Assembly: GCF_013177695.1 (NCBI RefSeq)
Contig: NZ_WOEY01000135.1
Location: 1 to 64,000 of the forward strand
DNA length: 64,000 nt
Direction of reading: 5' to 3'
Source: Paraburkholderia solitsugae
GTDB lineage: Bacteria; Pseudomonadota; Gammaproteobacteria; Burkholderiales; Burkholderiaceae
Part shown: piece by piece, positions 50,695 through 59,388 of the stretch
Layout: every line of letters begins with the position of its first letter
Numbering within the stretch: the first letter of the stretch is position 1
Program-made: the position numbers and the translations under genes
Notes under the pieces: model-generated
What the model saw: the letters and a program-made list of their open reading frames with translations, nothing else
Told to the model about the DNA's origin: nothing
Database searches by the model: none

Positions 50695-51039
50695 TCAGCT
50701 TAGCTGCGCGTGACACGGACCTGCCGGGGCGTCGCCGACGGTGAGTTCGAGCTTACCGGCGACGTTCCGGATGGGAAACGTTGCAAGACTCAACCCGCCT
50801 TTTCCCGGCATGCAACCGGTCGCGACGTCAAAACGAAGGCCGTGCGCGGGGCAGCGCAGCAGGTGCCCTTCGAGTTGGCCACCTGCAAGTGATGCCCCAT
50901 TGTGCGGACAAGAGTTTTCGACGGCGCAGAGCGCACCGTCGATGTTAAAGAGCACGACACTGCGACCGTCAACGAAGACTAGCTTGCGTTGTCCTGGCGT
51001 GAGTTCATCGGCTGATCCGACCGGGATCTGGCGTGACAT
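50695..51039 (-). CDS. Rieske-type [2Fe-2S] ferredoxin
   Basis: A 114-residue Rieske protein with cluster ligands C44-P-H46 (ENSCPHNGASLAGG) and C63-P-A-H66 (LLRCPAHGLRFDVATG). The small size and single domain match ferredoxin components of Rieske non-haem oxygenases or NirD-like proteins. No oxygenase alpha subunit or ferredoxin reductase is encoded in the window, so its partner is unknown. Its start overlaps the FrnE-like stop by one base, implying coupling. Confidence 0.85.
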   Translation of the reverse strand: MSRQIPVGSADELTPGQRKLVFVDGRSVVLFNIDGALCAVENSCPHNGASLAGGQLEGHLLRCPAHGLRFDVATGCMPGKGGLSLATFPIRNVAGKLELTVGDAPAGPCHAQLS

Positions 51040-51755
51040 TATCTGTTCTCCTGATCACCGATCGAACGCAACATGGCGTCCACGATCGCGCCGGGCGAGT
51101 ACGCCCCGGACAGCGACAGTGCCGAATTAACCACAAAATGCGGCACGCCTCTGACGTCGTCAGCCTGCGGTGAACGCGGCAACGCAATGTTGCCTTCTCG
51201 CCGTGACATCGTGAGATGGTCAGCGAGGCCCGCAGCGTCGAGGCCACACGCGAGACCAATTCGCTCAAGCACGTCCGGGTTGCCGATATCTTCACCGTCC
51301 ATGAAATAGGCGGTGAACAACCGGTCGATCAGCAACGCCGGCTTACATGCCGCGCCTGTGTTTGCGGCTGTGGCCCAGGCAACAAGTTTGTGCGCAGCCC
51401 GTGTGTTGGGCATCACCTCGATCCTGTCGAACGCCAGTTCGATGCCGGCTGCGCGAGCGGCCTCCTGAACCTGCGCGCGCCGTGCAGCGACCGCGCCCGG
51501 ACTCCCCAGACGGGCCACATAGAACGCCTGATAAGGGACCCCGCCGACAGGCGTATCGGGCAGCAACTGATGCGAGTGCCACCGCGCTTTGACACTGACG
51601 TCCGGACGCAAGCTTGCGAGGCGGCTGACGGCTGTATCGAGATTGCGCTTGCCAATCAGGCACCACGGGCAGACAAAATCGAAGTGGACATCGACCGTCA
51701 CCGACGCGTTATTGCGCACTGCCGCGCCCTGCTCCGCTTTCGTTGCACCGTCCAT
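51039..51755 (-). CDS. FrnE-like DsbA-family oxidoreductase
   Basis: The ATG at 51755 follows the upstream stop by one base (TGACATG); a GTG at 51770 is an alternative. The 238-residue cytoplasmic protein has a thioredoxin fold with active site CPWC (VDVHFDFVCPWCLIGKRNL), the inserted helical domain and the late cis-proline segment GVPHFVVNSALSLSGAYSPGAI. FrnE/2-hydroxychromene-2-carboxylate isomerase relatives act in disulfide exchange or as glutathione-dependent isomerases. In this operon an isomerase role on a pathway intermediate is possible, though CPWC favours redox chemistry. Confidence 0.82.
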   Translation of the reverse strand: MDGATKAEQGAAVRNNASVTVDVHFDFVCPWCLIGKRNLDTAVSRLASLRPDVSVKARWHSHQLLPDTPVGGVPYQAFYVARLGSPGAVAARRAQVQEAARAAGIELAFDRIEVMPNTRAAHKLVAWATAANTGAACKPALLIDRLFTAYFMDGEDIGNPDVLERIGLACGLDAAGLADHLTMSRREGNIALPRSPQADDVRGVPHFVVNSALSLSGAYSPGAIVDAMLRSIGDQENR

Positions 51756-51756
51756 G

Positions 51757-52317
51757 TCAGAGAAGCTCACGGATCAGGATGTCTGCCTGCGGCCACTCGC
51801 CATAACCGGCTGCGGGATTCAGGTGCCCAACATCGCCGAGGTCGACGAGACGACTGCCCCAGTCCGCTGCCATGCTGGCGGCGCGATCAAACGCGGCAAG
51901 CGGATCATTGCGGCTGGCGCCGAGAATACTCGGAAACGGCAGCGGTTTGCGCGGGAACGGAAGCCACCCGTGTTCTTCGAGCACGTCCAGCGTCGGATAA
52001 CCGGCGGGCATGGGGTTTTCCAGGTCCGCCGGCGTGGCGAGCAGCGCGCCCTGGATCGTGCGGTTGTGGTGCTGTGCCCAGTGCGCGGTAATCATGACGC
52101 CGGCGCTGTGAGCGACCAGTACGATCGGGCCATCGATCTTCGCGATGGCCTCGTCCAGCGCCGCGACGCGCGCCGCGCAGCTGAGCTTGTCGTGCTCGAG
52201 CGGCGGCACCGAAGCCGTTTTGGAAAGGCGAGCCTGCAGCAGTGTCTGCCAGTGTTCGGCCACGTGGTCACGCAGGCCGGGCACGATAAGTACGGTAGGG
52301 GCGGTATTGAGCGTCAC
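51757..52317 (-). CDS. RBBP9/YdeN-family serine hydrolase
   Basis: The start is GTG at 52317 after AAGGAATC. The 186-residue protein is a small alpha/beta hydrolase: VLIVPGLRDHVAEHWQTLLQARL, nucleophile serine in IVLVAHSAGVMITAHWA, acid region ILGASRNDPLAAFDRA and histidine in GDVGHLNPAAGYGEWP. Members of this family have poorly defined substrates (small esters, thioesters or amides). The stop lies just before the FrnE-like start, in one operon. Confidence 0.82.
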   Translation of the reverse strand: MTLNTAPTVLIVPGLRDHVAEHWQTLLQARLSKTASVPPLEHDKLSCAARVAALDEAIAKIDGPIVLVAHSAGVMITAHWAQHHNRTIQGALLATPADLENPMPAGYPTLDVLEEHGWLPFPRKPLPFPSILGASRNDPLAAFDRAASMAADWGSRLVDLGDVGHLNPAAGYGEWPQADILIRELL

Positions 52318-52335
52318 GACGCTGATTCCTTCAGG

Positions 52336-53184
52336 TTAGTACGGCTTGTCGCCAATGATCCCGGCTCGCTCCATCTTGCGATGGCACGGCGCGTAATCCA
52401 TCACCGCGTAGTGTTGCGTGGAGCGGTTGTCCCATATTGCGATGCTGTTCGGCTTCCAGCGCCAGCGCACCTGGTACTCCGGGATGTACGCCTGGCTGAT
52501 GAGATAACGCAGCAGGTCGGACGCGCCCGGATTGGCGTCCTGGCCGAAGCGCACGCGCGCCGGCGTGTGGTAGTTCGTGAAGTGCGTCGTGAACGCGTTG
52601 ACAAACAGCACTTTCTCGCTCGTCTCGGGGTGCGTGCGCACGACCGGATGTTCCGCGTCGGGATACTGGGCTTTCAAGGCATGCCGCTTCTCGATCGGCA
52701 TCACCGCACCAAAGCTCGCCTCGATGCTGTGGCGTGCGCGCAGGTCGGCGATCTGCTCCTTCACATGCGCAGGCAGGTTCTCATACGCGAGCGCCATGTT
52801 CGCCCACATCGTATCGCCGCCAATGGGCGGGCATTCCACGCATCGCAGCACGGCGCCGAACTGCGGGGCTTCACGCCACGTGGCGTCCGAATGCCACGCG
52901 TTTTCGTAGCGGTCGTTGGGCTGGTCCGGCGACTTGTAGATTCGCACGAGGCCCGGATGCTCAGGATCGCTGCCTGCGACCGGGTGGTCTTCCAGCTCGC
53001 CGAAGCGGCGCGCGAAAGCGACATGCTCAGCACGGCTAATGTCCTGATCGCGCAGGAACAGGACACGGTGCTTGAGCAGGTTCGCCCGGATCTCGGCAAA
53101 GAGGCCATCGTCGTGGATCGCGTCGGCGAGTTTGACGCCCACCAGTTCGGCGCCAATGGCGTTGTTGAGTTGTTCGACAAGCAT
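52336..53184 (-). CDS. TauD/TfdA-family Fe(II)/2-oxoglutarate dioxygenase
   Basis: AAGGAGG seven bases before the ATG at 53184 fixes the start of the 282-residue protein. It has the iron facial triad H-x-D in NAWHSDATWREAPQ, distal histidine in RSTQHYAVMDY and the 2-oxoglutarate arginine in the following R-K-M-E-R region. GVKLADAIHDDGLFAEIRANLLKHRVLFLRDQDI and VNAFTTHFTNYHTPARVRFG agree with the family. Members hydroxylate next to sulfonate, ether or carboxylate groups, leading to C-S or C-O cleavage. Substrate unknown. Confidence 0.88.
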   Translation of the reverse strand: MLVEQLNNAIGAELVGVKLADAIHDDGLFAEIRANLLKHRVLFLRDQDISRAEHVAFARRFGELEDHPVAGSDPEHPGLVRIYKSPDQPNDRYENAWHSDATWREAPQFGAVLRCVECPPIGGDTMWANMALAYENLPAHVKEQIADLRARHSIEASFGAVMPIEKRHALKAQYPDAEHPVVRTHPETSEKVLFVNAFTTHFTNYHTPARVRFGQDANPGASDLLRYLISQAYIPEYQVRWRWKPNSIAIWDNRSTQHYAVMDYAPCHRKMERAGIIGDKPY

Positions 53185-53194
53185 GGCGCCCTCC

Positions 53195-54175
53195 TTAGAT
53201 GACGAAGACTGATGAACCCGTTGTCTTGCGCGATTCGACATCACGGTGCGCTTGTGCGGCATCCTCGAGCGCATAGCGCTGGTTGATCTCGATCTTGATG
53301 CGGCCAGCCGCAACGTGGCCGAAGATTTCCCCGGCCAGTTCTGCTTTTTCAGCGGGGTCGGCGATGTAGTCGGCGAGCGCGGGACGGGTCAGATACGGCG
53401 ACCCTTTCATTGCCAGGATTTGCGGATTGAATGCCGGAATCGGCCCCGATGCCGTGCCGACGCAAACTATGAGGCCGCGGCGCTTGACCGAATCCAGAGT
53501 GGCTTCGAAGGTATCCTTGCCGACACTGTCGAAAACCACATTGACCCCGACGCCGTCGGTCAGCTCGCGCACGCGCCTGGCAACATCTTCATGGCTGTAA
53601 TTGATGGTGTGGTCGCAGCCGTGCGCGCGGGCGACTTCCGCCTTCGCGTCGCTCGAGACGGTGCCGATCACCGTGAGCCCCAGCAGCTTGGCCCATTGCG
53701 AGACGATCAGCCCGACGCCGCCCGCGGCAGCATGGAGCAGAATCGTATTGCCGGGTTTGAAGTCGTAGATGCGCCGCATCAGATACGACGAGGTCAGGCC
53801 ACGCATGGTCATGGCCGCCGCCGTCTCGCAGGTTATGCCTTCGGGCAGCTTGATCAGCGGTGCCGCCGGACACAGGCGCTCCGTGCTGTAGGCGCCAAGC
53901 GTGTTGATAAAACCCGTGTAGGTGACACGATCGCCTACCGCGACGTTCGTCACGCCCTCGCCCACTGCTTCGACCACACCGGCAGCCTCGACACCCATGC
54001 CGGCAGGCAGTGGAACCGGATACAGTCCGGAGCGGAAATAGGTGTCCGCGAAATTCAGGCCCACTGCCTCATGGCGCAGGCGAACCTGCCCCGGGCCCGG
54101 ATCACCGACTTCAACGTCCTCATAACGCAGGACTTCGGGGCCACCGGCTTCATGAAAGCGGACTGCTTTCGCCAT
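53195..54175 (-). CDS. NADPH:quinone oxidoreductase (QOR-type MDR)
   Basis: The 326-residue protein has the QOR pattern: RLRHEAVGLNFADTYFRSGLYP, PAGMGVEAAGVVEAVGEGV, LLHAAAGGVGLIVSQWAKLLG (nucleotide fold with the A-A-x-G-G-V-G variant of QOR) and VFDSVGKDTFEATLDSVKRRG, ending TTGSSVFVI. It transfers hydride from NADPH to quinones or alkenals. Start ATG 54175 with GGAGAACG upstream; stop is 11 bases before the TauD-like start. Confidence 0.88.
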   Translation of the reverse strand: MAKAVRFHEAGGPEVLRYEDVEVGDPGPGQVRLRHEAVGLNFADTYFRSGLYPVPLPAGMGVEAAGVVEAVGEGVTNVAVGDRVTYTGFINTLGAYSTERLCPAAPLIKLPEGITCETAAAMTMRGLTSSYLMRRIYDFKPGNTILLHAAAGGVGLIVSQWAKLLGLTVIGTVSSDAKAEVARAHGCDHTINYSHEDVARRVRELTDGVGVNVVFDSVGKDTFEATLDSVKRRGLIVCVGTASGPIPAFNPQILAMKGSPYLTRPALADYIADPAEKAELAGEIFGHVAAGRIKIEINQRYALEDAAQAHRDVESRKTTGSSVFVI

Positions 54176-54239
54176 GATTCGTTCTCCAGTTTGTTTCTTG
54201 ATTTACAGAAAGGGGATGCGCCGTTTGCAAGGAAGCCGC

Positions 54240-55559
54240 TCAGAGCGAGGCCTTCTCACGCAGTGCATTCACGAGGTCAAGGTCGCGCTTGTAGCTGCAA
54301 CGGCCGATGGCAAACGCGACCGCCGCGAGCAACGATGCAAACGGAACCAGTTGCAAGGCGCCCAGCAGACCGATCCGGTCTGCGACGATGCCCGTAAGAA
54401 TAGCCGCGGGCGCAAGCCCCAGCAGGTTGTTAGCCAGTGTCAGGGTGGCAAATGCTGATGCGTGGATCGACGGCGGGGTCAGGTTCGCCACCATCGCACC
54501 CGAAGGCCCCGTCGCACCAGCACAGAAGAACATGCCGCAACCGATCAGAACGAGCTGCAACCGGCCGGCCGGCAGATGGAACGCGACGCCGAGCAGGACG
54601 CAGCACAACAGGCAGTACACAATCGCGGTCATCCACTTTCTTTGTACACCCTTCCTGTTAAGACGGTCGGCCAGGCTTCCGCACGCGATCATGCCAAGGC
54701 CGGTCACGAGCACGAATACCGCGCCATGTACGGCTGCCTTGCCCGGTGCCATGCCGTAATAGCGATTCAGGAAGCTCGGCATCCAGGACCATACGGCCGC
54801 TGGAACGAGCAGATGCATACCGCTGCCCACGTAGGCGCAAACGACGGACTTCGTGGAAAACAGCCCCTTCATCAGCGCGCGAAAGCTCATGCGCACGCCA
54901 AAGTTACCCTTCTGCGCGGTGATCGCCGGTTGCAGTGAAGCCAGCCTTTTCTCCGTGACAACACAACGGTAAATCACAACGAGCGCGATACCGACGCAGG
55001 CCATGGCGCCGAACGACCAGCGCCATCCAAGGCTGGACGCGACGGCGCCGCCCAGCGCCATGCCCATCACGGAGCCAAACGCGCCGCCTGCCATGAAAGT
55101 GGCGGTGAGGGTGGCGCGCAGACGCGGCGGAAAAATGCTCAGGACGAGCGCGATGCCCACACTTCCGTAGGCCGCCTCGCCAATCCCGACGCACGCACGC
55201 GCGAGCAACATCTCGCCATAAGTGGTCGAGATCGCACATCCGAGCGTCGCGAGACTCCACAGCGCCGCCATCAGTACGATGCTCTTTACCCGGCCCCAGC
55301 GATCCGCGAGCACCGAAAGCGGAAAGGTCAGCACGCCAACCATCAGCGCCACGACGCTGCTGAGCGAGCCGAGCTTCGTGTCAGAGAGGTTCCACGTGGA
55401 CTTGATAAACGGAAAGACCGCGTTGAGAACCTGACGCGACATATAGTCGGAAAGCAGCAGACCGATCGTGAGCGCGCACACCACCCATGCGTAGACGGGT
55501 ATGTCCGATTGTGTTGCCGAAACATCGCCCGTTGTGGGCTCAGCATGCTGTAAAAGCAT
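54240..55559 (-). CDS. MFS transporter, sister of the one at 58028
   Basis: GGAGGAG precedes the ATG at 55559. The 439-residue, 12-helix protein shows ALTIGLLLSDYMSRQVLNAVFPFIKSTWNLSDTKLGSLSSVVALMVGVL, the loop-2 motif ADRWGRVKSI, and ARACVGIGEAAYGSVGIALVLSIFPPRLRATL. The S-D-Y-x-S-R-Q-V-L motif and many later blocks are shared with the transporter at 58028-59320, so the two arose by duplication. Likely organic-acid uptake. It lies between the BKACE and quinone oxidoreductase genes on the same strand. Confidence 0.85.
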   Translation of the reverse strand: MLLQHAEPTTGDVSATQSDIPVYAWVVCALTIGLLLSDYMSRQVLNAVFPFIKSTWNLSDTKLGSLSSVVALMVGVLTFPLSVLADRWGRVKSIVLMAALWSLATLGCAISTTYGEMLLARACVGIGEAAYGSVGIALVLSIFPPRLRATLTATFMAGGAFGSVMGMALGGAVASSLGWRWSFGAMACVGIALVVIYRCVVTEKRLASLQPAITAQKGNFGVRMSFRALMKGLFSTKSVVCAYVGSGMHLLVPAAVWSWMPSFLNRYYGMAPGKAAVHGAVFVLVTGLGMIACGSLADRLNRKGVQRKWMTAIVYCLLCCVLLGVAFHLPAGRLQLVLIGCGMFFCAGATGPSGAMVANLTPPSIHASAFATLTLANNLLGLAPAAILTGIVADRIGLLGALQLVPFASLLAAVAFAIGRCSYKRDLDLVNALREKASL

Positions 55560-55713
55560 TTCGTCTCCTCCGCGTCTCACGTGTCCAGCGCCCTTTTCCC
55601 ATGACGGACAAAAGGGGCCGATTTTTGTGTCGCTCCCCCAGGCGCGCCGGAGGAGCCTCCTTCTTCAACCGCCATCGGCACGAGCTGTCATGCCGATGGC
55701 GGGCACTACCCTG

Positions 55714-56769
55714 TTACGCCGCGCGCAGCGGCAGGTTCTTCACGCCTGCCTTGCGATTCGGCGCCATGCCGTTGGCCGCGAGTGTCTCATCGACCGTCTT
55801 GTACTGCACACCGATCTTGTAGATCTCGCGCGCTTCCTTGCCGCTCGCGATTTCACGGCCCAGTTCGTGCGCTACGCGCACACACTGCTCGATCTGCTGC
55901 ACCGAGCTCATGCGCTTGCCGTGCTGGTCGATGATCGTGTCCTCGATGCCGCAGCGCGGGTGCAAGCCCATGGCCATCGCCATCATGTTGAACGGCAGGA
56001 CGTTCTTCAGCAGCGACTCGGCCGTGACCGTGCCGCCGTCCGGCGCACGGTGGACGAAGTTGAAGAAGTTGTGCGGGTTCGGACCGTCAAAGCCGCCGCC
56101 GATGCCAATCCACGTCAGATTCAGCGGCCCCTTGTAGACGCCCTTGCGCACCAGGCGGTCGAGCGTTTCGAGCGCATGGATGCCGGTAAGCTGGAAGTGC
56201 GGCTGGATGCCCGATGCCTGCAGGCGGCGCAGGTGTTCCTCAACCCAGGCCGGACCCGCGGGCACCGTCATTTCGCTGTAGGCTGCCATGAGCGCAGGAT
56301 TGGCCAGCGACGTGCCTTCCAGGTATTCCGGATAGAGCAACTCCATGATGTTCATCTGCGTGGTGTTGATCGCGACCGTCACCTGATCGGGCTTCGGGTC
56401 GAGATCGGCCAGCATGTGACGCGTGTCGTCGGACAGCCACTTCGCGGCCTGGCCGTCGTCTTCCGGTGCAAACGAGATCGAGCCGCCCACCTGGATGATC
56501 ATGTCCGGCACGGCCGCACGCACACCCGCGATCAGTTCATTGAACTTCGACAAGCGCTTGGAGCCCTTGCCATCCAGCTCGCGCACATGCAGGTGCAGCA
56601 CCGTTGCGCCGGCCTCGTAGCAGTCGACGGCCTTCTGGATCTGCTCGTCCATCGTCACTGGAATATCTTCAGGAAAGTCTTCCGGCATCCATTCCGGGCC
56701 GTACGGAGCCGTCGTGATGACTACCTTGTCCTGATTCTCCGGGTGCAGCGAGTCGTCGAGAAATTGCAT
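55714..56769 (-). CDS. BKACE-family enzyme (DUF849), long form
   Basis: The 351-residue protein has the BKACE marks with H59-L-H61 in AGATVLHLHVRELDGKGS, VTVAINTTQMNIMELL, FQLTGIHALETLDRLV and the C-terminal glutamate ligand in HPRCGIEDTIIDQHGKRMSSV. It is about 60 residues longer than the member at 25639, with an N-terminal extension (MQFLDDSLHPENQDK) and longer loops. The family splits beta-keto acids with acetyl-CoA. GGAGGAAACG precedes the ATG. It is first in the minus-strand run, divergent from the AraC-type regulator at 56977. Confidence 0.85.
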   Translation of the reverse strand: MQFLDDSLHPENQDKVVITTAPYGPEWMPEDFPEDIPVTMDEQIQKAVDCYEAGATVLHLHVRELDGKGSKRLSKFNELIAGVRAAVPDMIIQVGGSISFAPEDDGQAAKWLSDDTRHMLADLDPKPDQVTVAINTTQMNIMELLYPEYLEGTSLANPALMAAYSEMTVPAGPAWVEEHLRRLQASGIQPHFQLTGIHALETLDRLVRKGVYKGPLNLTWIGIGGGFDGPNPHNFFNFVHRAPDGGTVTAESLLKNVLPFNMMAMAMGLHPRCGIEDTIIDQHGKRMSSVQQIEQCVRVAHELGREIASGKEAREIYKIGVQYKTVDETLAANGMAPNRKAGVKNLPLRAA

Positions 56770-56976
56770 CGTTTCCTCCAGAAATAGTTGGATGTTTTTA
56801 CTTCCGCGTCAGGCACATGTCGACGCGTCAGGAAATGGAACAGTGAGGCGAAGATACGGCAATCCGGAGATACAGATTTCGTTTTTGGTGACATTGTTTT
56901 ATGATTTGACGACACTGCGTGTTAACACCAATCCCGCGCCAATGGGCTTCGCGCGTGAGGAAAAGAAGGAGATCGA

Positions 56977-57978
56977 ATGCAAAGCATGGTGAGGTCGTCG
57001 ACACTGCACGGGTATTTCGACGTGGCGAGAGGCTTGGGTCTCAACCCCTATGAGCTTGTGCAGGCGGTCGGTCTCGATGCCGTGGCGCTGGCGAACCCCG
57101 ATGAACGGATCCCGGCTGACGGCGCCTGCCGGTTGCTCGAAGCGACGGCGGCGAAAGCGTCGTGTTCGACACTCGGGCTGCAGATCGCGCAGACCCGCCA
57201 GCAGTTCGGCAGCGGCGTCATCAACGTTCTGCTCGCCCACAAGCGCACGCTCCGTGAGGTGCTACTGGCGGCTGCCCAGTACCGCTATCTGCTCAACGAA
57301 GCGCTGGGTGTTTACATCGAAACGACCGGCGACACGGTGACGATCCGCGAAGAGATTGTCGCCGAACCGGGTACCCCGACAGTCCAGGCGATCGAACTGG
57401 CAGTCGGCGTGCTGTCCCGCCATTCCAGCGCGCTCCTCGGCGCCCACTGGAAACCGCACAGCGTGCACTTCACCCACGCACCGCCGCCCGATCTCACCTT
57501 CCATCGCCGGTTCTTCGGCTGTCCGATCACATTCGAAAGCGACTTCAACGGATTCGTTTGTGCGGCAGCGGACCTCGATTATCCGAACCCGAATGCAGAC
57601 CCCGTGCTGGTCCGGTATGCGGAAAATCTCGCCAATCCGCTAAACAGTACGGCGGCAAATTCAATTGCGCTGGATGTGCGCAAGACGATTTACCTGCTAT
57701 TGCCCCTCAGTCAGGCTTCAATCGAACTGGTGGCGCATCAACTGAATCTGACGGTGCGCACCCTGCAGCGCCAGCTTGATTCGGCCGGTTCCAGTTTCTC
57801 GGGCATCGTTGAAGAAGTGCGGCGCGATCTTGCTGTGCGCTACCTGCTCAACCCACGCTATCCGATCGGCCGGGTCGCCGCCCTGTTGGGCTACACCAAC
57901 CAGGGGGCGTTTACGGTCTGGTTCCAGAAGCGTTTTGGTATGACGCCCCGTGAGTGGCGTAGTCGCCACCGAAAGTGA
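56977..57978 (+). CDS. AraC-family regulator, OruR/ArgR-like with PF12625-type sensor
   Basis: AAGGAGATCGA lies just before the ATG at 56977. The 333-residue protein has an N-terminal arabinose-binding-like sensor domain of the PF12625 type (YFDVARGLGLNPYELVQAVGLDAVAL ... VLLAHKRTLREVLLAAAQYRYLLNEAL) and a C-terminal double helix-turn-helix (LVAHQLNLTVRTLQRQLDSAG; IGRVAALLGYTNQGAFTVWFQKRFGMTPREWR). Divergent from the BKACE-led operon, which it probably activates. Convergent with the MFS gene at 58028. Confidence 0.87.
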   Translation: MQSMVRSSTLHGYFDVARGLGLNPYELVQAVGLDAVALANPDERIPADGACRLLEATAAKASCSTLGLQIAQTRQQFGSGVINVLLAHKRTLREVLLAAAQYRYLLNEALGVYIETTGDTVTIREEIVAEPGTPTVQAIELAVGVLSRHSSALLGAHWKPHSVHFTHAPPPDLTFHRRFFGCPITFESDFNGFVCAAADLDYPNPNADPVLVRYAENLANPLNSTAANSIALDVRKTIYLLLPLSQASIELVAHQLNLTVRTLQRQLDSAGSSFSGIVEEVRRDLAVRYLLNPRYPIGRVAALLGYTNQGAFTVWFQKRFGMTPREWRSRHRK

Positions 57979-58027
57979 ACATGCACGGGGGCGTGATGGC
58001 ATCTGCGGCGAATCAGGAACGCTCACC

Positions 58028-59320
58028 CTAACGCGCGGCATCCGGCAGGTCGCGCAGATAGGTCCGCCGGCAAAGCGCGAACGCCATGGCTGCTGGAATG
58101 GACACCAGTTGCGCCAGTTGAAGCGCGCCGAGCAAGCCCACCTTGTCCGCGAGCACGCCGGTAATGAACGGCCCCGGAGCCGCGCCGATCAGGTTGTACG
58201 CCAAGGCAAGGATCGCGAGAGCGGTAGCGTGAACAACAGGATTCGCGAGGTTGGCGACCGAGGCGCCCGCTGGCCCCCACGGACCGGCTGCCACCAGTGC
58301 GCCGACCGCGATCAGGATGATCTGTGCATGACCTGCAGGCAGGCGGAACGCGACGGAGAGCACCCCACACGACAACAGGCAAAAGCCGATGCCAAATGAA
58401 ACCTTGCGGGCGGGAGCGCCACGGCCCGCCCAGTCAGTCAACACCCCACAGAGCGTCATACCGATACCGCTCAGGACGAACATCCCCGCCGCGGACATGG
58501 CCGCCTTGCCCGGCGCCATCCCGTAGTAACGGTTGAGATAGCTCGGCATCCAGGCCAGCAGCGAATAGAGCGCGAAGGACTGGAGGCCACCGCCGAGGTA
58601 AGCGCAGATCAGGGCACGCGAGCCGAAAACAGAGCGAAGGGTGTCCCAAACCGAAAGGCCCGCGCCTGGTCGCACAGCCGCACCCTGTTGAATATGGCGC
58701 GCCAACCTGCGCTCCGTGACAGTCAGGCTATATACCCCGGTCACAACCAGCCCGACGACGGCCATCACCGAGAACGCCGCCCGCCAGCCATAGTGGGTCG
58801 CAACGGAGCCGCCAAGCGCCGTGCCGAGCACCGCGCCGAAGATCCCAGCGGAGGTGAAAGCGCCCGCCAGTGTCGCGCGCACCTTGGGTGGAAAGACGCT
58901 CATGATGACGGCCAGCCCGACGCTGCCGTAGGCTGCCTCGCCTACGCCAACGAAGAACCGCGCAGCCAGCATCTGGCCATAGTTCGCCGCGAACCCGCAG
59001 CACAGTGTGGCGATACTCCATACCACCGCCATCAGCGCGATGCTACGCGCGCGGCCCCTGCGATCTGCCAGCAGCGACAATGGCATGGTCAGTATCCCGA
59101 CCATCAGCGCCACCACGCCGCTCAGGCTGCCCAGTTGAGCATCCGTCAGAGTCCACGCGGCCTTCAGTTGAGGAAACACGGCGCTCAGGACCTGCCGCGA
59201 CATATAGTCAGAAAGAAGCAGGGCAAGGACAAGTGCAAATACGGCCCACGGGTAAGCCCGTGAGCGTGGTGACGCGCCGGCTAGATCGGCGCTTCCGGTT
59301 TCGGCTAGATTTAATCCCAT
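58028..59320 (-). CDS. MFS transporter, sister of the one at 54240
   Basis: AGGAGACGAATCAC precedes the ATG at 59320; a longer frame adds 64 low-complexity residues. The 430-residue protein has 12 helices and shares LLLSDYMSRQVL, LGSLSGVVALMVGILT, ADRRGRARSIALMAVVWSIATL, GVGEAAYGSVGLAVIMSVFPPKVRATLAGAFTSAG and NRYYGMAPGKAAM with the transporter at 54240. The two may take up related acids or split import and export. It lies 68 bases downstream of the SDR gene at 60123. Confidence 0.85.
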   Translation of the reverse strand: MGLNLAETGSADLAGASPRSRAYPWAVFALVLALLLSDYMSRQVLSAVFPQLKAAWTLTDAQLGSLSGVVALMVGILTMPLSLLADRRGRARSIALMAVVWSIATLCCGFAANYGQMLAARFFVGVGEAAYGSVGLAVIMSVFPPKVRATLAGAFTSAGIFGAVLGTALGGSVATHYGWRAAFSVMAVVGLVVTGVYSLTVTERRLARHIQQGAAVRPGAGLSVWDTLRSVFGSRALICAYLGGGLQSFALYSLLAWMPSYLNRYYGMAPGKAAMSAAGMFVLSGIGMTLCGVLTDWAGRGAPARKVSFGIGFCLLSCGVLSVAFRLPAGHAQIILIAVGALVAAGPWGPAGASVANLANPVVHATALAILALAYNLIGAAPGPFITGVLADKVGLLGALQLAQLVSIPAAMAFALCRRTYLRDLPDAAR

Positions 59321-59388
59321 TGTGATTCGTCTCCTGTCGGTTCTGGCTCTTCTGCGTTCTGGCGGGCGTTCAGCGCGAGCGAGAACCC

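Noticed and set aside
51589..53202. 537-codon plus-strand open frame
   Set aside because: It lies opposite three genes with clear motifs (FrnE-like, serine hydrolase, TauD-like). Its product is Arg/His-rich without family pattern, typical of an antisense shadow in high-GC DNA.
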